Program-made: the position numbers and the translations under genes
Shown here: positions 30,908 through 38,927 of the stretch, in pieces
Layout: every line of letters begins with the position of its first letter
Position numbering within the stretch: the stretch's first letter is position 1
DNA from: Pseudomonadota bacterium
GTDB taxonomy: Bacteria; Pseudomonadota; Gammaproteobacteria; Xanthomonadales; Xanthomonadaceae
Length of the DNA stretch: 64,000 nucleotides
Direction: 5' to 3'
NCBI GenBank assembly: GCA_018242485.1
Contig: JAFEBV010000008.1
Span: 1 to 64,000 of the forward strand
Notes under the pieces: model-generated
The model's database searches: none
What the model saw: the letters and a program-made list of their open reading frames with translations, nothing else
Told to the model about the DNA's origin: nothing

Positions 30908-30944
30908 ATTGACCAAAGCTATCGACAGCATACGAACAATTCAT
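30908..30944. promoter_or_regulatory. OxyR binding site between oxyR and ahpC
   Basis: ATTGACCAAAGCTAT (30908-30922), seven spacer bases and ATACGAACAATTCAT (30930-30944) fit the two-half consensus ATAGnTnnnAnCTAT-N7-ATAGnTnnnAnCTAT. The matches are 8 of 10 and 6 of 10 fixed positions. The site starts 17 nt upstream of the oxyR start codon. It would sit next to the -35 region of ahpC (candidate -10 CACAAT at 30968-30973), the arrangement for activation of ahpC and repression of oxyR. Confidence 0.75.
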
Positions 30945-31084
30945 TGGAAGGATCCATGCTGCACCCGCACAATAGCGCCATGGGTTGCAGGCGACATCGT
31001 CGGCAACCCTTCCACCCGGCGGGTTCCGCCGGTTCATCGAACGCAAGCGCGAACAACCGCGCGAGCCATCCAAGGAGCAACACC

Positions 31085-31624
31085 ATGCTGACCGTCGGCG
31101 ACAAACTCCCGCAGTTCCGCCTCAAGGCCACCGTCTCCACCGAGCTGGACAAGGCCTTCACCGAGATCGACAACCACACCTACGCGGGCAAATGGCTGGT
31201 GCTGTTCTTCTATCCGAAGGATTTCACCTTCGTGTGCCCGACCGAGATCGCCGGTTTCGCCGCGAAGAACCAGGCCTTCGTGGATCGCGACGCGCAACTG
31301 CTCACCGGCAGCACCGACAGCGAGTTCGTGCACCACGCCTGGCGCACCCACCACAAGGATCTGCACAAGCTGCCGTTCCCGATGCTGGCCGACATCAAGC
31401 GCGAGTTCACTTCGGCGCTGGGCATCCTCGACAAGAACGAGGGCGTGGCGCAGCGCGCGACCTTCATCGTCGATCCGGAGGGCATCATCCGCTTCGTCTA
31501 TGTGACCGACCTGTCGGTGGGCCGCAGCCCCGAGGAAGTGTTGCGCGTGCTCGACGCCCTGCAGACCGACGAGTTGTGCCCGTGCAACTGGAAGGCCGGC
31601 GAGGAAACCCTCAAGGCGGCGTGA
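31085..31624 (+). CDS. ahpC: alkyl hydroperoxide reductase AhpC (AhpD-dependent type)
   Basis: AhpC is a 2-Cys peroxiredoxin reducing peroxides. The 179-aa protein has FTFVCPTEI with the peroxidatic Cys51 and ELCPCNW with Cys165/Cys167. That tail matches the three-cysteine arrangement of mycobacterial AhpC, which is recycled by AhpD rather than AhpF, and an ahpD gene follows. The ATG at 31085 lies after AAGGAG. It is probably OxyR-activated from the site at 30908, with a leader of about 105 nt. Confidence 0.93.
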   Translation: MLTVGDKLPQFRLKATVSTELDKAFTEIDNHTYAGKWLVLFFYPKDFTFVCPTEIAGFAAKNQAFVDRDAQLLTGSTDSEFVHHAWRTHHKDLHKLPFPMLADIKREFTSALGILDKNEGVAQRATFIVDPEGIIRFVYVTDLSVGRSPEEVLRVLDALQTDELCPCNWKAGEETLKAA

Positions 31625-31636
31625 GCTGCCGATATT

Positions 31637-31800
31637 CCCTTCTCCCTCCGGGAGAAGAGCCTTCCCTCGCGAAGGCGGGGGTGGCGCGTAGCGCCGGATG
31701 AGGGGTCGATGCGGGCGCAATAATTCGGCTGCGGCAACCCCTCACCCCCACCCCTCTCCCGATGGGAGAGGGGCTCGCGTGCCCTTCCCGTAGATGGGGG
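31637..31800. repeat. GGAGGG-type hairpin repeat B4 (ahpC-ahpD gap)
   Basis: Successive palindromes CTTCTCCCTCCGGGAGAAG, CCTTCCCTCGCGAAGGCGGG and CCCTCTCCCGATGGGAGAGGGG lie between ahpC and ahpD. GGATGAGGGGT and ACCCCTCACCCCC are mirrored ends. The gap is 256 nt long in all, and the lone heptamer array fills its last third. Confidence 0.7.
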
Positions 31801-31827
31801 AGGGTTCGTGCCTGATCTCCAGCTCAC

Positions 31828-31876
31828 CATTCACCGCTTACCATTCCCCATTCTCCACTCCCCATTCCCCATTCCC
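31828..31876. repeat. lone heptamer array (one arm) upstream of ahpD
   Basis: Seven 7-nt units (CATTCAC, CGCTTAC, CATTCCC, CATTCTC, CACTCCC, CATTCCC twice) run in register and end four nt before the ahpD start. Only the right-arm orientation is present. The array replaces any Shine-Dalgarno sequence at the usual place. Confidence 0.85.
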
Positions 31877-31880
31877 CGCC

Positions 31881-32420
31881 ATGACCCTCGACGACATCAA
31901 GAACGCTCTTCCCGATTACGCCAAGGATCTGCGCCTGAACCTGGATTCGGTGCTCGCCGACAGCGGCGCGCCAGGCCTCGACGCCCGCCAGATCCGCGCG
32001 GTGGCGCTTGCCAGCGCAATCGGTGCGCGCCACATTCCGCTCACCCGTGCCATCGAAGCGTTTGTCTCGGATCGGCTGGATCCGGCCGAATGCGACGGCG
32101 TGCGCTCCGCCGTGGCGATGATGGCGATGACCAATCTTTACTACCGTTTCACCCATCTGGTGAGTAACGAGGAATATCAGACCCTGCGTACCAGCCTGCG
32201 CATGAACGTGATGGCGCGTCCGAGCATCGACAAGGCGGCTTTCGAAGCCGCTTCGCTGGCGGTGTCGGTGGTCAACGGCTGCGGGGCGTGCATGGATTCG
32301 CACGAGAAGGTGCTGCGCCAGCATGGCATCAGCGCGCAAGGCGTGCAGTCCATCGCCCGTATCGCCGCGGTGGTGCATGCGGTGGCGGTGACCCTGGAGC
32401 AAGCGGCACCGACGGGCTGA
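31881..32420 (+). CDS. ahpD: alkylhydroperoxidase AhpD
   Basis: AhpD regenerates AhpC and has weak peroxidase activity. The 179-aa protein has the catalytic motif CGACMDSH (Cys134, Cys137, His141) and the proton-relay Glu122 twelve residues before Cys134. This is the spacing of mycobacterial AhpD (Glu118, Cys130, Cys133, His137); His132 of that enzyme is Ala here. It follows ahpC on the same strand after a repeat-filled gap. No ribosome binding site is visible because repeat units run to the start codon. Confidence 0.94.
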   Translation: MTLDDIKNALPDYAKDLRLNLDSVLADSGAPGLDARQIRAVALASAIGARHIPLTRAIEAFVSDRLDPAECDGVRSAVAMMAMTNLYYRFTHLVSNEEYQTLRTSLRMNVMARPSIDKAAFEAASLAVSVVNGCGACMDSHEKVLRQHGISAQGVQSIARIAAVVHAVAVTLEQAAPTG

Positions 32421-32485
32421 GCCGCAGCATCGCTTGCCCCGGCGGCCCCGGTTTGCGTTACTGTGGCGGCCGCGCAGGGGGAACG

Positions 32486-33112
32486 ATGAGCCAGCCAGAA
32501 AACCGACCCGACGAACCGCATCCGGGCGACGAATCCCACGACTCGCCGCTGCGCTTCACGCCCCACGACACGCCGGAACTGCGCGAGTTGTTCGCGGCGG
32601 TGCCCGAGCGCAATTCCGCCGACCAGATCCTGCGCACGACGCAGCAGCATCACGTCTCGCTGTCGGTGATGGCCGACACCAAGGCCAGCATCATCATCAC
32701 CGTGTCCTCGATCGTGCTCACCATCGCGCTCGGGCGCATCAACGATCACAGCCTGCGCCTGTCGATGCTGATCCTCACTGGCTTCACTCTGGCCGCGCTG
32801 TTGCTGGCGATCCTCGCGGTGCTGCCGAAATATCGCCCCTTGCGATTGAAGGCCAACGAACCGCTGCCGCCGCAATTCAACCTGCTGTTCTTCGGCCACT
32901 TCGCCGAACTCGACCAGCAGCGCTATCTGCGCGAGCTGTCGGCGCGCATGCAGCCGGACGGCTCGTTGTACCGCTCGATGGCCAGCGATATCTACTCGCT
33001 CGGCAGCTACCTGTCGCACCACAAGTACCGTTATCTGCGACTGGCCTACATCTGCTTCCTGTGCGGCTTCATTTCCGCGGTGATCGTGCAGGCTGTGCAG
33101 TTGCTGCGTTGA
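32486..33112 (+). CDS. PycTM-type membrane protein (Pycsar effector domain, DUF5706)
   Basis: The 208-aa protein has a charged N-terminus, then QILRTTQQHHVSLSVMADTK, two adjacent membrane helices (about residues 70-112), the segment NLLFFGHFAELDQQRYL and a C-terminal LSHHKYRYLRLAY before a third helix. This is the layout of the PycTM family, known as membrane-impairing effectors of the Pycsar antiphage system. No uridylate or cytidylate cyclase gene is nearby; the neighbours are ahpD and prmC. It may thus have a housekeeping role. Start preceded by GGGGGA. Confidence 0.8.
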   Translation: MSQPENRPDEPHPGDESHDSPLRFTPHDTPELRELFAAVPERNSADQILRTTQQHHVSLSVMADTKASIIITVSSIVLTIALGRINDHSLRLSMLILTGFTLAALLLAILAVLPKYRPLRLKANEPLPPQFNLLFFGHFAELDQQRYLRELSARMQPDGSLYRSMASDIYSLGSYLSHHKYRYLRLAYICFLCGFISAVIVQAVQLLR

Positions 33113-33139
33113 TGCTGTGTCGCGACTGCGATCGTTTCG

Positions 33140-34003
33140 ATGCTTGACGCCAGCATGCCACCCTCCGATTACACCATTGCCACGTTGCTTTCCCGTGCCG
33201 CCACGCGGTTAGGCGTGGACGGCCGCACCGAGGCCGAATTGCTCTTGACCCATGCGCTCGCGCGTCCGCGCGCATGGCTGTTCGCGCATGCCGATGATCC
33301 AGTCGCCGACGGCGATGCCGAGGCGTTCGAGCGCCTCGTCCAACGCCGCGAGCGCGGCGAACCCATCGCGCAGATCCTCGGGCATGCGGGTTTCTGGTCG
33401 CTGGATCTGCGCATCACGCCGGATGTGCTGATCCCGCGTCCCGAGACCGAATTGCTGGTCGAACGCGCGCTCGCCCTGCTGCCGATCGACCGTGCACTGC
33501 GCGTGGCCGATCTGGGTACCGGCAGTGGCGCGATTGCGTTGGCGATCGCCAGCGAGCGTCCGCTGGCGAAGGTCGCAGCGGTGGATGCCAGTGCGGCGGC
33601 GCTCGAGGTCGCACAAGCCAACGTGCAGGCGTTGAACCTGTCGGCGCGGGTACGCTGCGTGCAGGGCGACTGGTTCGCGCCGCTGGCGGACGAGCGCTTC
33701 GATCTGATCGCCAGCAATCCGCCCTATGTGGCGCAGGACGATCCGCACCTGCGCGAAGGCGACCTGCGCTTCGAGCCGATGCTGGCACTGGCTTCGGGCA
33801 ACGATGGGCTGGATGCGATTCGGCGCATCGTCCGCGCTGCGACAGCACACCTGCATGCGGGGGGCTGGTTGTTGCTGGAGCACGGCTGGCAGCAGGGCTC
33901 GGCGGTGCGTGCGATCCTCGCCGAATCCGGCTTCGAGGACATCGTCACCGAGCACGACCTCGAACACCGCGAGCGCATGAGCCGCGGGCGCGTGCGCGGC
34001 TGA
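33140..34003 (+). CDS. prmC: peptide chain release factor N5-glutamine methyltransferase
   Basis: PrmC methylates the GGQ glutamine of RF1 and RF2. The 287-aa sequence has the N-terminal helical domain with RRERGEPIAQILGHAGFWSL and PETELLVERAL. The SAM motif is ADLGTGSGAIALA, the catalytic motif is NPPYVAQDDPH, and the ending LLLEHGWQQG is also typical. An ATG five codons in (33155) is an alternative. In E. coli it is beside prfA; here it follows the PycTM gene by 27 nt. Confidence 0.95.
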   Translation: MLDASMPPSDYTIATLLSRAATRLGVDGRTEAELLLTHALARPRAWLFAHADDPVADGDAEAFERLVQRRERGEPIAQILGHAGFWSLDLRITPDVLIPRPETELLVERALALLPIDRALRVADLGTGSGAIALAIASERPLAKVAAVDASAAALEVAQANVQALNLSARVRCVQGDWFAPLADERFDLIASNPPYVAQDDPHLREGDLRFEPMLALASGNDGLDAIRRIVRAATAHLHAGGWLLLEHGWQQGSAVRAILAESGFEDIVTEHDLEHRERMSRGRVRG

Positions 34004-34070
34004 CGCGCCGAATCCACAGATTCATGGATCGCGTTGCTGCGCGCGTGGATGTGGCCGACGCCGTGCGCGG

Positions 34071-35498
34071 CTACAACACCTCCGACGCGTAATCCGCCAG
34101 CCGCGAGCGCTCGCCGCGGCGCAGGGTGACGTGCGCGCTGTGCGCCCAGTTCTTGAAACGGTCCACCGCGTAGGTCAGGCCGGAGGTGGTTTCGGTCAGA
34201 TACGGCGTGTCGATCTGCTCGACGTTGCCAAGGCACACGATCTTGGTGCCCGGGCCGGCGCGGGTGATCAGCGTCTTCATCTGCTTGGGGGTGAGGTTCT
34301 GCGCTTCGTCGAGGATCAGCCAGCGGCTGAGGAAGGTGCGCCCGCGCATGAAGTTCAGCGAGCGGATCTTGATCCGCGAGGCAAGCAAATCATTCGTCGC
34401 TGCGCGGCCCCAGGCGCCGTTCTCGGCCGGCGTGCGGGTGAGCACTTCGAGGTTGTCGGTGAGCGCGCCCATCCACGGCGTCATCTTTTCTTCCTCGGTG
34501 CCGGGCAGGAAGCCGATGTCCTCGCCGACGCTGACCGTGGCGCGGGTCATGATGATCTCGCGGTAACGCTGCTGGTCCATGGTCTGCGCCAACCCGGCGG
34601 CGAGCGCGAGCAGGGTCTTGCCGGTGCCGGCGGTGCCCAGCAGGGTGACGAAGTCGATTTCCGGATCCATCAGCGCGTTGAGCGCGAAGTTCTGCTCGCG
34701 ATTGCGCGCGACGATGCCCCACACCGAGCGCTGCGCGTGGCGGAAGTCGTCGACGATGCGCAGTGTGGCCTTGTCGCCTTCCACCTTGGTCACGCACAAC
34801 TCGACTTCTTCCTCGCCGGGCAGGTAGAGGTACTGGTTGGGGTGCCAGTCCTCGTCGTCGCGACGGCGCACTTCGTACCAGGTGCGGCCCTTCTCCGGCC
34901 AACTGCGCAGATCCTTGTCGTGGCGATCCCAGAAGTCGGCCGGCAGCTCGGCCGCGCCAGTGAACAGCAGGTTGAAATCGTCCAGCGCGCGATCGTTCTC
35001 GTAGTCCTCGGCGACGATGCCGGCGATCGAGGCCTTGATGCGCATGTTGATGTCTTTGGACACCAGCACTACCGGCGTGTCCGGATGCGTCTGTCGCAGA
35101 TCCAGCACCGCGGCGAGGATCTGGTTGTCGGCCAGATGGGTCTTCGCCGCACCCGGCAGCGCCGCCGCCGCAGCCTTCTTCTTCGCCTCGCCGCCATCGA
35201 CCTGGAAGCGCAGCCGCCCGACCTGGCTGCTGAGCTTGAGTTGCAGCGCCTTGGGATGGGTCAGCGGCAGGCCGGCGCCGATGCCGCCGTTGCGGTTGCT
35301 CTCGATCAGCTCGTTGATGAAGCGACTGACCTGGCGCGCGTTGCGGCTGACCTCGGAGTTGCCCTTCTTGGCCGCGTCGAGTTCCTCGATCACCATCATC
35401 GGCAGGAACACGTCGTGCTCTTCGAACTTGAACAGCGCGGTGGGGTCGTGCATCAGCACGTTGGTATCGAGTACGTAGATGCGCTTGGCGTCGGTCAC
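34071..35498 (-). CDS. PIN-PhoH family ATPase (PhoH2-like)
   Basis: The 475-aa protein joins an N-terminal PIN nuclease domain (YVLDTNVLMHDPTALF with acidic residues, to about residue 160) to a C-terminal PhoH ATPase domain. The ATPase has P-loop GTAGTGKT at 278-285 and Walker B LILDEAQNLTP. Such PhoH2 proteins act as RNA helicase/ribonucleases in some bacteria; the target here is unknown. It is convergent with prmC and has no toxin-antitoxin partner next to it. Confidence 0.92.
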   Translation of the reverse strand: MTDAKRIYVLDTNVLMHDPTALFKFEEHDVFLPMMVIEELDAAKKGNSEVSRNARQVSRFINELIESNRNGGIGAGLPLTHPKALQLKLSSQVGRLRFQVDGGEAKKKAAAAALPGAAKTHLADNQILAAVLDLRQTHPDTPVVLVSKDINMRIKASIAGIVAEDYENDRALDDFNLLFTGAAELPADFWDRHDKDLRSWPEKGRTWYEVRRRDDEDWHPNQYLYLPGEEEVELCVTKVEGDKATLRIVDDFRHAQRSVWGIVARNREQNFALNALMDPEIDFVTLLGTAGTGKTLLALAAGLAQTMDQQRYREIIMTRATVSVGEDIGFLPGTEEEKMTPWMGALTDNLEVLTRTPAENGAWGRAATNDLLASRIKIRSLNFMRGRTFLSRWLILDEAQNLTPKQMKTLITRAGPGTKIVCLGNVEQIDTPYLTETTSGLTYAVDRFKNWAHSAHVTLRRGERSRLADYASEVL

Positions 35499-35648
35499 GG
35501 GGCGGGCCTTGGGGGCAGGAGTGGCTTTCGGGGTTGCATGCGTTCAGCGGATGCAGGGTTTGTCTCCCTCCGCTGCTTGCTGGGGGTGATGAGGCGCGAT
35601 TGCGAACTGCCGGTGGCAGTTCGCGCGCCGAAGAACGCCCGGCAGGGC

Positions 35649-35713
35649 CGGAGGTTGGGGTGGGGTTGCGTTATCGTGAACCCCCTCCCAGCCTCCCCCT
35701 GCAAGCAGGGGGA
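35649..35713. repeat. GGAGGG-type hairpin repeat B5
   Basis: GGAGGTTGGGGTGGGG and, after 17 nt, CCCCCTCCCAGCCTCCCCCTGCAAGCAGGGGGA (described by position 35681-35713) form mirrored arms with an internal CCCCCTG/CAGGGGG hairpin. It lies in the 275-nt gap between phoH and bcp; the rest of that gap shows only a small GC hairpin (GAACTGCC/GGCAGTTC, 35605-35626). Confidence 0.75.
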
Positions 35714-35773
35714 AGAGTGAAAGCGGCGCATCGTATGCGTTTCTCGATGGTGCGTTCGCCGGAGTCGGTACAC

Positions 35774-36250
35774 CTAGTGCTTCGCCTTGCGCAGCTGCTG
35801 CAAGGAAGTCAGCACGGCTTCCGCATGGCCGGGCACCTTCACCGGCCGCCAGAGGTCGCGGATCGTGCCTTCCGGGTCGATGAGGAAGGTGCTGCGCACG
35901 ATGCCCAGCACCTTCTTCCCGTACATGTTCTTCTCGTGGATCACGTCGAAGGCCTTGCACAGCGCTTCGTCGCCGTCGCTGACGAGGTCGAACTTGAAGC
36001 CTTGTTTCGCGCAGAAGTTCTGGTGCGACTTCACCGAGTCGCGCGACACGCCGAGCACGCTGGCCTCGGCACGCTTGAACTTCGGCAGCAGGGCGTTGAA
36101 ATCCAGCCCTTCGGTGGTGCAGCCGGGGGTGCTGTCCTTCGGGTAGAAGTACAACACCAGCCAGTGGCCGGCGTAATCGGCGAAGCGGGCGGTAGCGCCC
36201 GTCGAGAGGGTGAATGCGAGGTCGGGGATGGGGTCGCCGATGTCGGGCAT
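35774..36250 (-). CDS. bcp: thiol peroxidase Bcp (peroxiredoxin Q)
   Basis: Bcp reduces peroxides with thioredoxin. The 158-aa protein has FYPKDSTPGCTTEG with peroxidatic Cys44 and HQNFCAKQGF with Cys80. The E. coli resolving position (+5) is not Cys. The 36-residue spacing equals that of Xanthomonas Bcp (Cys48/Cys84), an atypical 2-Cys enzyme. It follows a 53-aa microprotein by 2 nt, downstream of gcvR. gcvR-bcp adjacency is also seen in E. coli. Confidence 0.95.
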   Translation of the reverse strand: MPDIGDPIPDLAFTLSTGATARFADYAGHWLVLYFYPKDSTPGCTTEGLDFNALLPKFKRAEASVLGVSRDSVKSHQNFCAKQGFKFDLVSDGDEALCKAFDVIHEKNMYGKKVLGIVRSTFLIDPEGTIRDLWRPVKVPGHAEAVLTSLQQLRKAKH

Positions 36251-36252
36251 GC

Positions 36253-36414
36253 TCAAGATGCTCGGGTTGCTTCCAGTTTCGAGAGGGTCAGCAGTTGGTT
36301 GGTGACATGTGCCCGCAGCAGTTTTATCTCTCTTTGCAGCAGGTTGATGCGCCATCCGGCGACGATGCCGAGGAAAAGTGCGAGGGTTGCGAGGTAGAAC
36401 GACGGATCGGACAT
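36253..36414 (-). CDS. 53-aa single-helix membrane microprotein
   Basis: Read directly from the sequence: an ATG at 36414 preceded by AAGGAGT (7 nt spacing) opens a 53-codon frame ending in TGA at 36253-36255, 2 nt before the bcp start. The product begins MSDPSFYLATLALFLGIVAG (one membrane helix). It continues with an amphipathic, Leu-rich stretch (INLLQREIKLLRAHV) that could form a coiled coil. It fits neatly between gcvR and bcp. Not recognised as a named family. Confidence 0.72.
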   Translation of the reverse strand: MSDPSFYLATLALFLGIVAGWRINLLQREIKLLRAHVTNQLLTLSKLEATRAS

Positions 36415-36426
36415 CCAAAGACTCCT

Positions 36427-37023
36427 TCAGAACTTCATCGGATCCATGATCGCATCCAGATTCAGGTGATCGCAAAACTCCAGGAAATCGTCGCGCAGTC
36501 CGGCGATGTGCATGTTGTTGGGCACGCCGATGGTCACCTGCGCGGTGAACATGTCCGCGCCGGTTTGCATCGCCTTGTAGCGCGAGCAGCTCAGATTCTC
36601 GATGCTGATCCCGAGGCGGTCGAAAAAATCCGCGAGCTGGAACAGGATGCCCGGCTTGTCGGCGGCCACCACCTCGACGATGTAGGGCAGCAGATTGGTC
36701 TGCAGCGGCTTGGGCGAGGTGCGGTTCCACATCAGCTTGAGGTTTTTCTCCTCGCGCTCCAGCCGCGTCAGCATGGCTTCGAGCTTGGCCACCGCATCCC
36801 ACGAACCCACCGCCAGCGCGGTGACCGATACGTCGTGGCCGACTGTGGACAGGCGCGCGTCGGCGAGATTGCAGCCGCTTTCGGCGATCCGCCGGCTCAG
36901 CGCGAGCAGGGGCGAGTCCGGATGCGCGGCGCTGGCATTGATCAGCAGGTGGTTTTCGTTCGCGGCCGGACGGCTGGCAGGTTCGCTGGTCAAGGTCGGT
37001 CCGGTGCGGCGGGCAGGAGGCAT
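36427..37023 (-). CDS. gcvR: glycine cleavage system repressor-like ACT protein GcvR
   Basis: GcvR in E. coli binds GcvA and represses the glycine cleavage operon when glycine is scarce. The 198-aa protein has two ACT domains: residues about 25-100 (LLINASAAHPDSPLLALSR) and 110-190 (YIVEVVAADKPGILFQLADF). A Thr/Pro-rich N-terminal extension precedes them. The position upstream of bcp supports the name. The start at 37023 lacks a clear Shine-Dalgarno, so the N-terminus is uncertain; the frame upstream is antisense to the sulfotransferase. Confidence 0.85.
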   Translation of the reverse strand: MPPARRTGPTLTSEPASRPAANENHLLINASAAHPDSPLLALSRRIAESGCNLADARLSTVGHDVSVTALAVGSWDAVAKLEAMLTRLEREEKNLKLMWNRTSPKPLQTNLLPYIVEVVAADKPGILFQLADFFDRLGISIENLSCSRYKAMQTGADMFTAQVTIGVPNNMHIAGLRDDFLEFCDHLNLDAIMDPMKF

Positions 37024-37290
37024 GGGCGGGGCAGGCTGGGCGTGGGCGAGAGGCTGGCCGTGGTTCCGCGACCGTGCGCCGCCAGCATAGAGTTGGCGCC
37101 GGCGTGCCGCAAGTCGCGGCGGGGGCAGGTCAAGGAGTTCCCACTTCGGGGGCTGGCAATTCCCACCGGCGCGACCGTGGCAACATACGGCCATGCCCTC
37201 TCTGCGACTCAGTCCCATGATCCCTTTTCGTCGGTGCGAACCGTGCCATTTCGGGCCTCGGCAGGGTTCGATTTTGGCGGAGCGAGCGCG

Positions 37291-38856
37291 ATGAAGGATG
37301 CTGCCACCGACCGCTTGTGGCGGCGGGCGCAGGAACATCTCGCGCACGGGCAGGTCGTGCCGGCCCGGGCGGTGCTGGAAGCCCTGCTGGTACGCAATCC
37401 GGATTTCATCCATGCGCATCTCACCCTGGGCGGCATTGCGTGGCGTGAGCATCGCCCTGCGGATGCGGCGCGCCACGCGCTCGCGGCGGCTCGCTTGGCG
37501 CAACACGACGCGATGGATTTGCTGCGTGCATGCGCCGGGCTCGTGCAGGTGGGTGAGTTCGCGGCGGCGCGCCAGTGCCTGAACCATGCCCGCATCGAGC
37601 GTGCTGCCGAACCGCTCACACTCGCCCAAGCTGCCCCATTGATGCAGCAGATCGGCGATCACCCGGGAGCGATGGCGTTGTACGACCGTGCCGCGAAAGC
37701 CGGACTGACCGCGCCGGATTTCCGTTTCGCGCGCGCCACCGAGATGGCTTTCAACGGCAGGCTGGCGGAGGCCGCGGACGAACTGGAGCGGTGCGCGGGC
37801 GCAGGCAAGGCGAACGGCCGTGCCCATGTCGAGCTGGCGCGGCTGCGACGGCAGACGCCCGAACACAATCATCTGGACACGCTCGAGCGCGCCCGCACGG
37901 CGTATCCGGCAGGTTCGATCGATGCGGCGGCGATCGAGTTCGCCCGCTACAAGGAACTGGAAGATCTCGGTCGCCATGAGCAGGCGTGGACGGCGCTGGC
38001 GAACGGCAATGCGATCATGGCGGCGCTCACCCGTTACGACCCGGCGCGCGAGGAGCGCTTGCATGCGGGCTTGCGCGATGTGTTCCTGTCGCCGGCGCCG
38101 AGCATCGAACTTGCCCACGACGGGCCCGCGCCGATTTTCATCGTCGGCATGACGCGCTCAGGGACGACCCTGCTGGATCGGATCATCGGCAACCACCCGC
38201 GCGTCGAATCGGCCGGCGAATTGGGCGATTTCGGGCGGCAATTGCGCCACGTCGCCGGTCGCTGCATCCCCGAGATGCTCGACGAACCCCTGCTGGAACG
38301 CCTGCCGGGACTGGACTATGCCGAGGTGGGCCGGCGTTATCTCGCGCAGACGCAATGGCGTGCCCACGGCAAGCCGTACTACGTCGACAAGCTGCCGGCG
38401 AACTGGCTGTTGCTCGGCGCGATCCGGCGGGCGTTGCCGCGAGCGCGGATCGTCCATATTGCCCGCGATCCCATGGACGTGTGTTTTTCAAACCTGCGGG
38501 CGTTCTACGGCGACGCCCAGGGTTGGAGTTACGGGCAGCAGCAGATCGCCCATCACCATGCGCAATATCTGAGGATGATGGCGCACTGGCATGCGGTTCT
38601 CCCGGGTTGCATCCTGGACGTCGCCTATACCGATCTCGTGCGCGATCCGGAGACTGTGGCGCGCGGGATCTTCGCTTTTTGCGGTCTGGATTTTCCGCAA
38701 GGATGCCTGGATCTGTCGCGCAACCGCAGCGCCGTGGCGACGCTGAGCATGGCTCAGGTGCGCGGCGGCATCCATGCTGGCGCTTTCGGAGAATGGCGGC
38801 CGTACCAGCACGCGCTCGCGCCCTTGCGCGAAGCGCTGGGCCGCGCGCCGATCTGA
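37291..38856 (+). CDS. TPR-containing sulfotransferase family protein
   Basis: The 521-aa protein has an N-terminal half of TPR-like helical repeats (residues about 10-250) and a C-terminal sulfotransferase domain. The PAPS 5'-phosphosulfate loop is FIVGMTRSGTTLLDRIIG (residues 285-302) and the 3'-phosphate motif is ARDPMDVCFSNLRAF. The acceptor is unknown. In related genomes such genes lie beside TonB-dependent receptors; here one is convergent, on the opposite strand, sharing the intergenic terminator region. Confidence 0.87.
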   Translation: MKDAATDRLWRRAQEHLAHGQVVPARAVLEALLVRNPDFIHAHLTLGGIAWREHRPADAARHALAAARLAQHDAMDLLRACAGLVQVGEFAAARQCLNHARIERAAEPLTLAQAAPLMQQIGDHPGAMALYDRAAKAGLTAPDFRFARATEMAFNGRLAEAADELERCAGAGKANGRAHVELARLRRQTPEHNHLDTLERARTAYPAGSIDAAAIEFARYKELEDLGRHEQAWTALANGNAIMAALTRYDPAREERLHAGLRDVFLSPAPSIELAHDGPAPIFIVGMTRSGTTLLDRIIGNHPRVESAGELGDFGRQLRHVAGRCIPEMLDEPLLERLPGLDYAEVGRRYLAQTQWRAHGKPYYVDKLPANWLLLGAIRRALPRARIVHIARDPMDVCFSNLRAFYGDAQGWSYGQQQIAHHHAQYLRMMAHWHAVLPGCILDVAYTDLVRDPETVARGIFAFCGLDFPQGCLDLSRNRSAVATLSMAQVRGGIHAGAFGEWRPYQHALAPLREALGRAPI

Positions 38857-38876
38857 ATGCGGGTCGGCGTTCCGGC

Positions 38877-38904
38877 AAAAAAAGAGGCCGGCAAGGCCGG
38901 CCTC
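38877..38904 (-). terminator. intrinsic terminator of the TonB receptor gene
   Basis: Read on the minus strand: a perfect 9-bp stem GAGGCCGGC/GCCGGCCTC with a CTT loop (38884-38904) is followed by seven T residues (38877-38883). It lies 24 nt after the receptor stop. Confidence 0.93.
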
Positions 38905-38927
38905 CGAAGGTTGGGAAGCGATGACGC

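Noticed and set aside
32486..33112. Complete Pycsar defence system
   Set aside because: Only an effector-type protein is present; no cyclase gene lies nearby.
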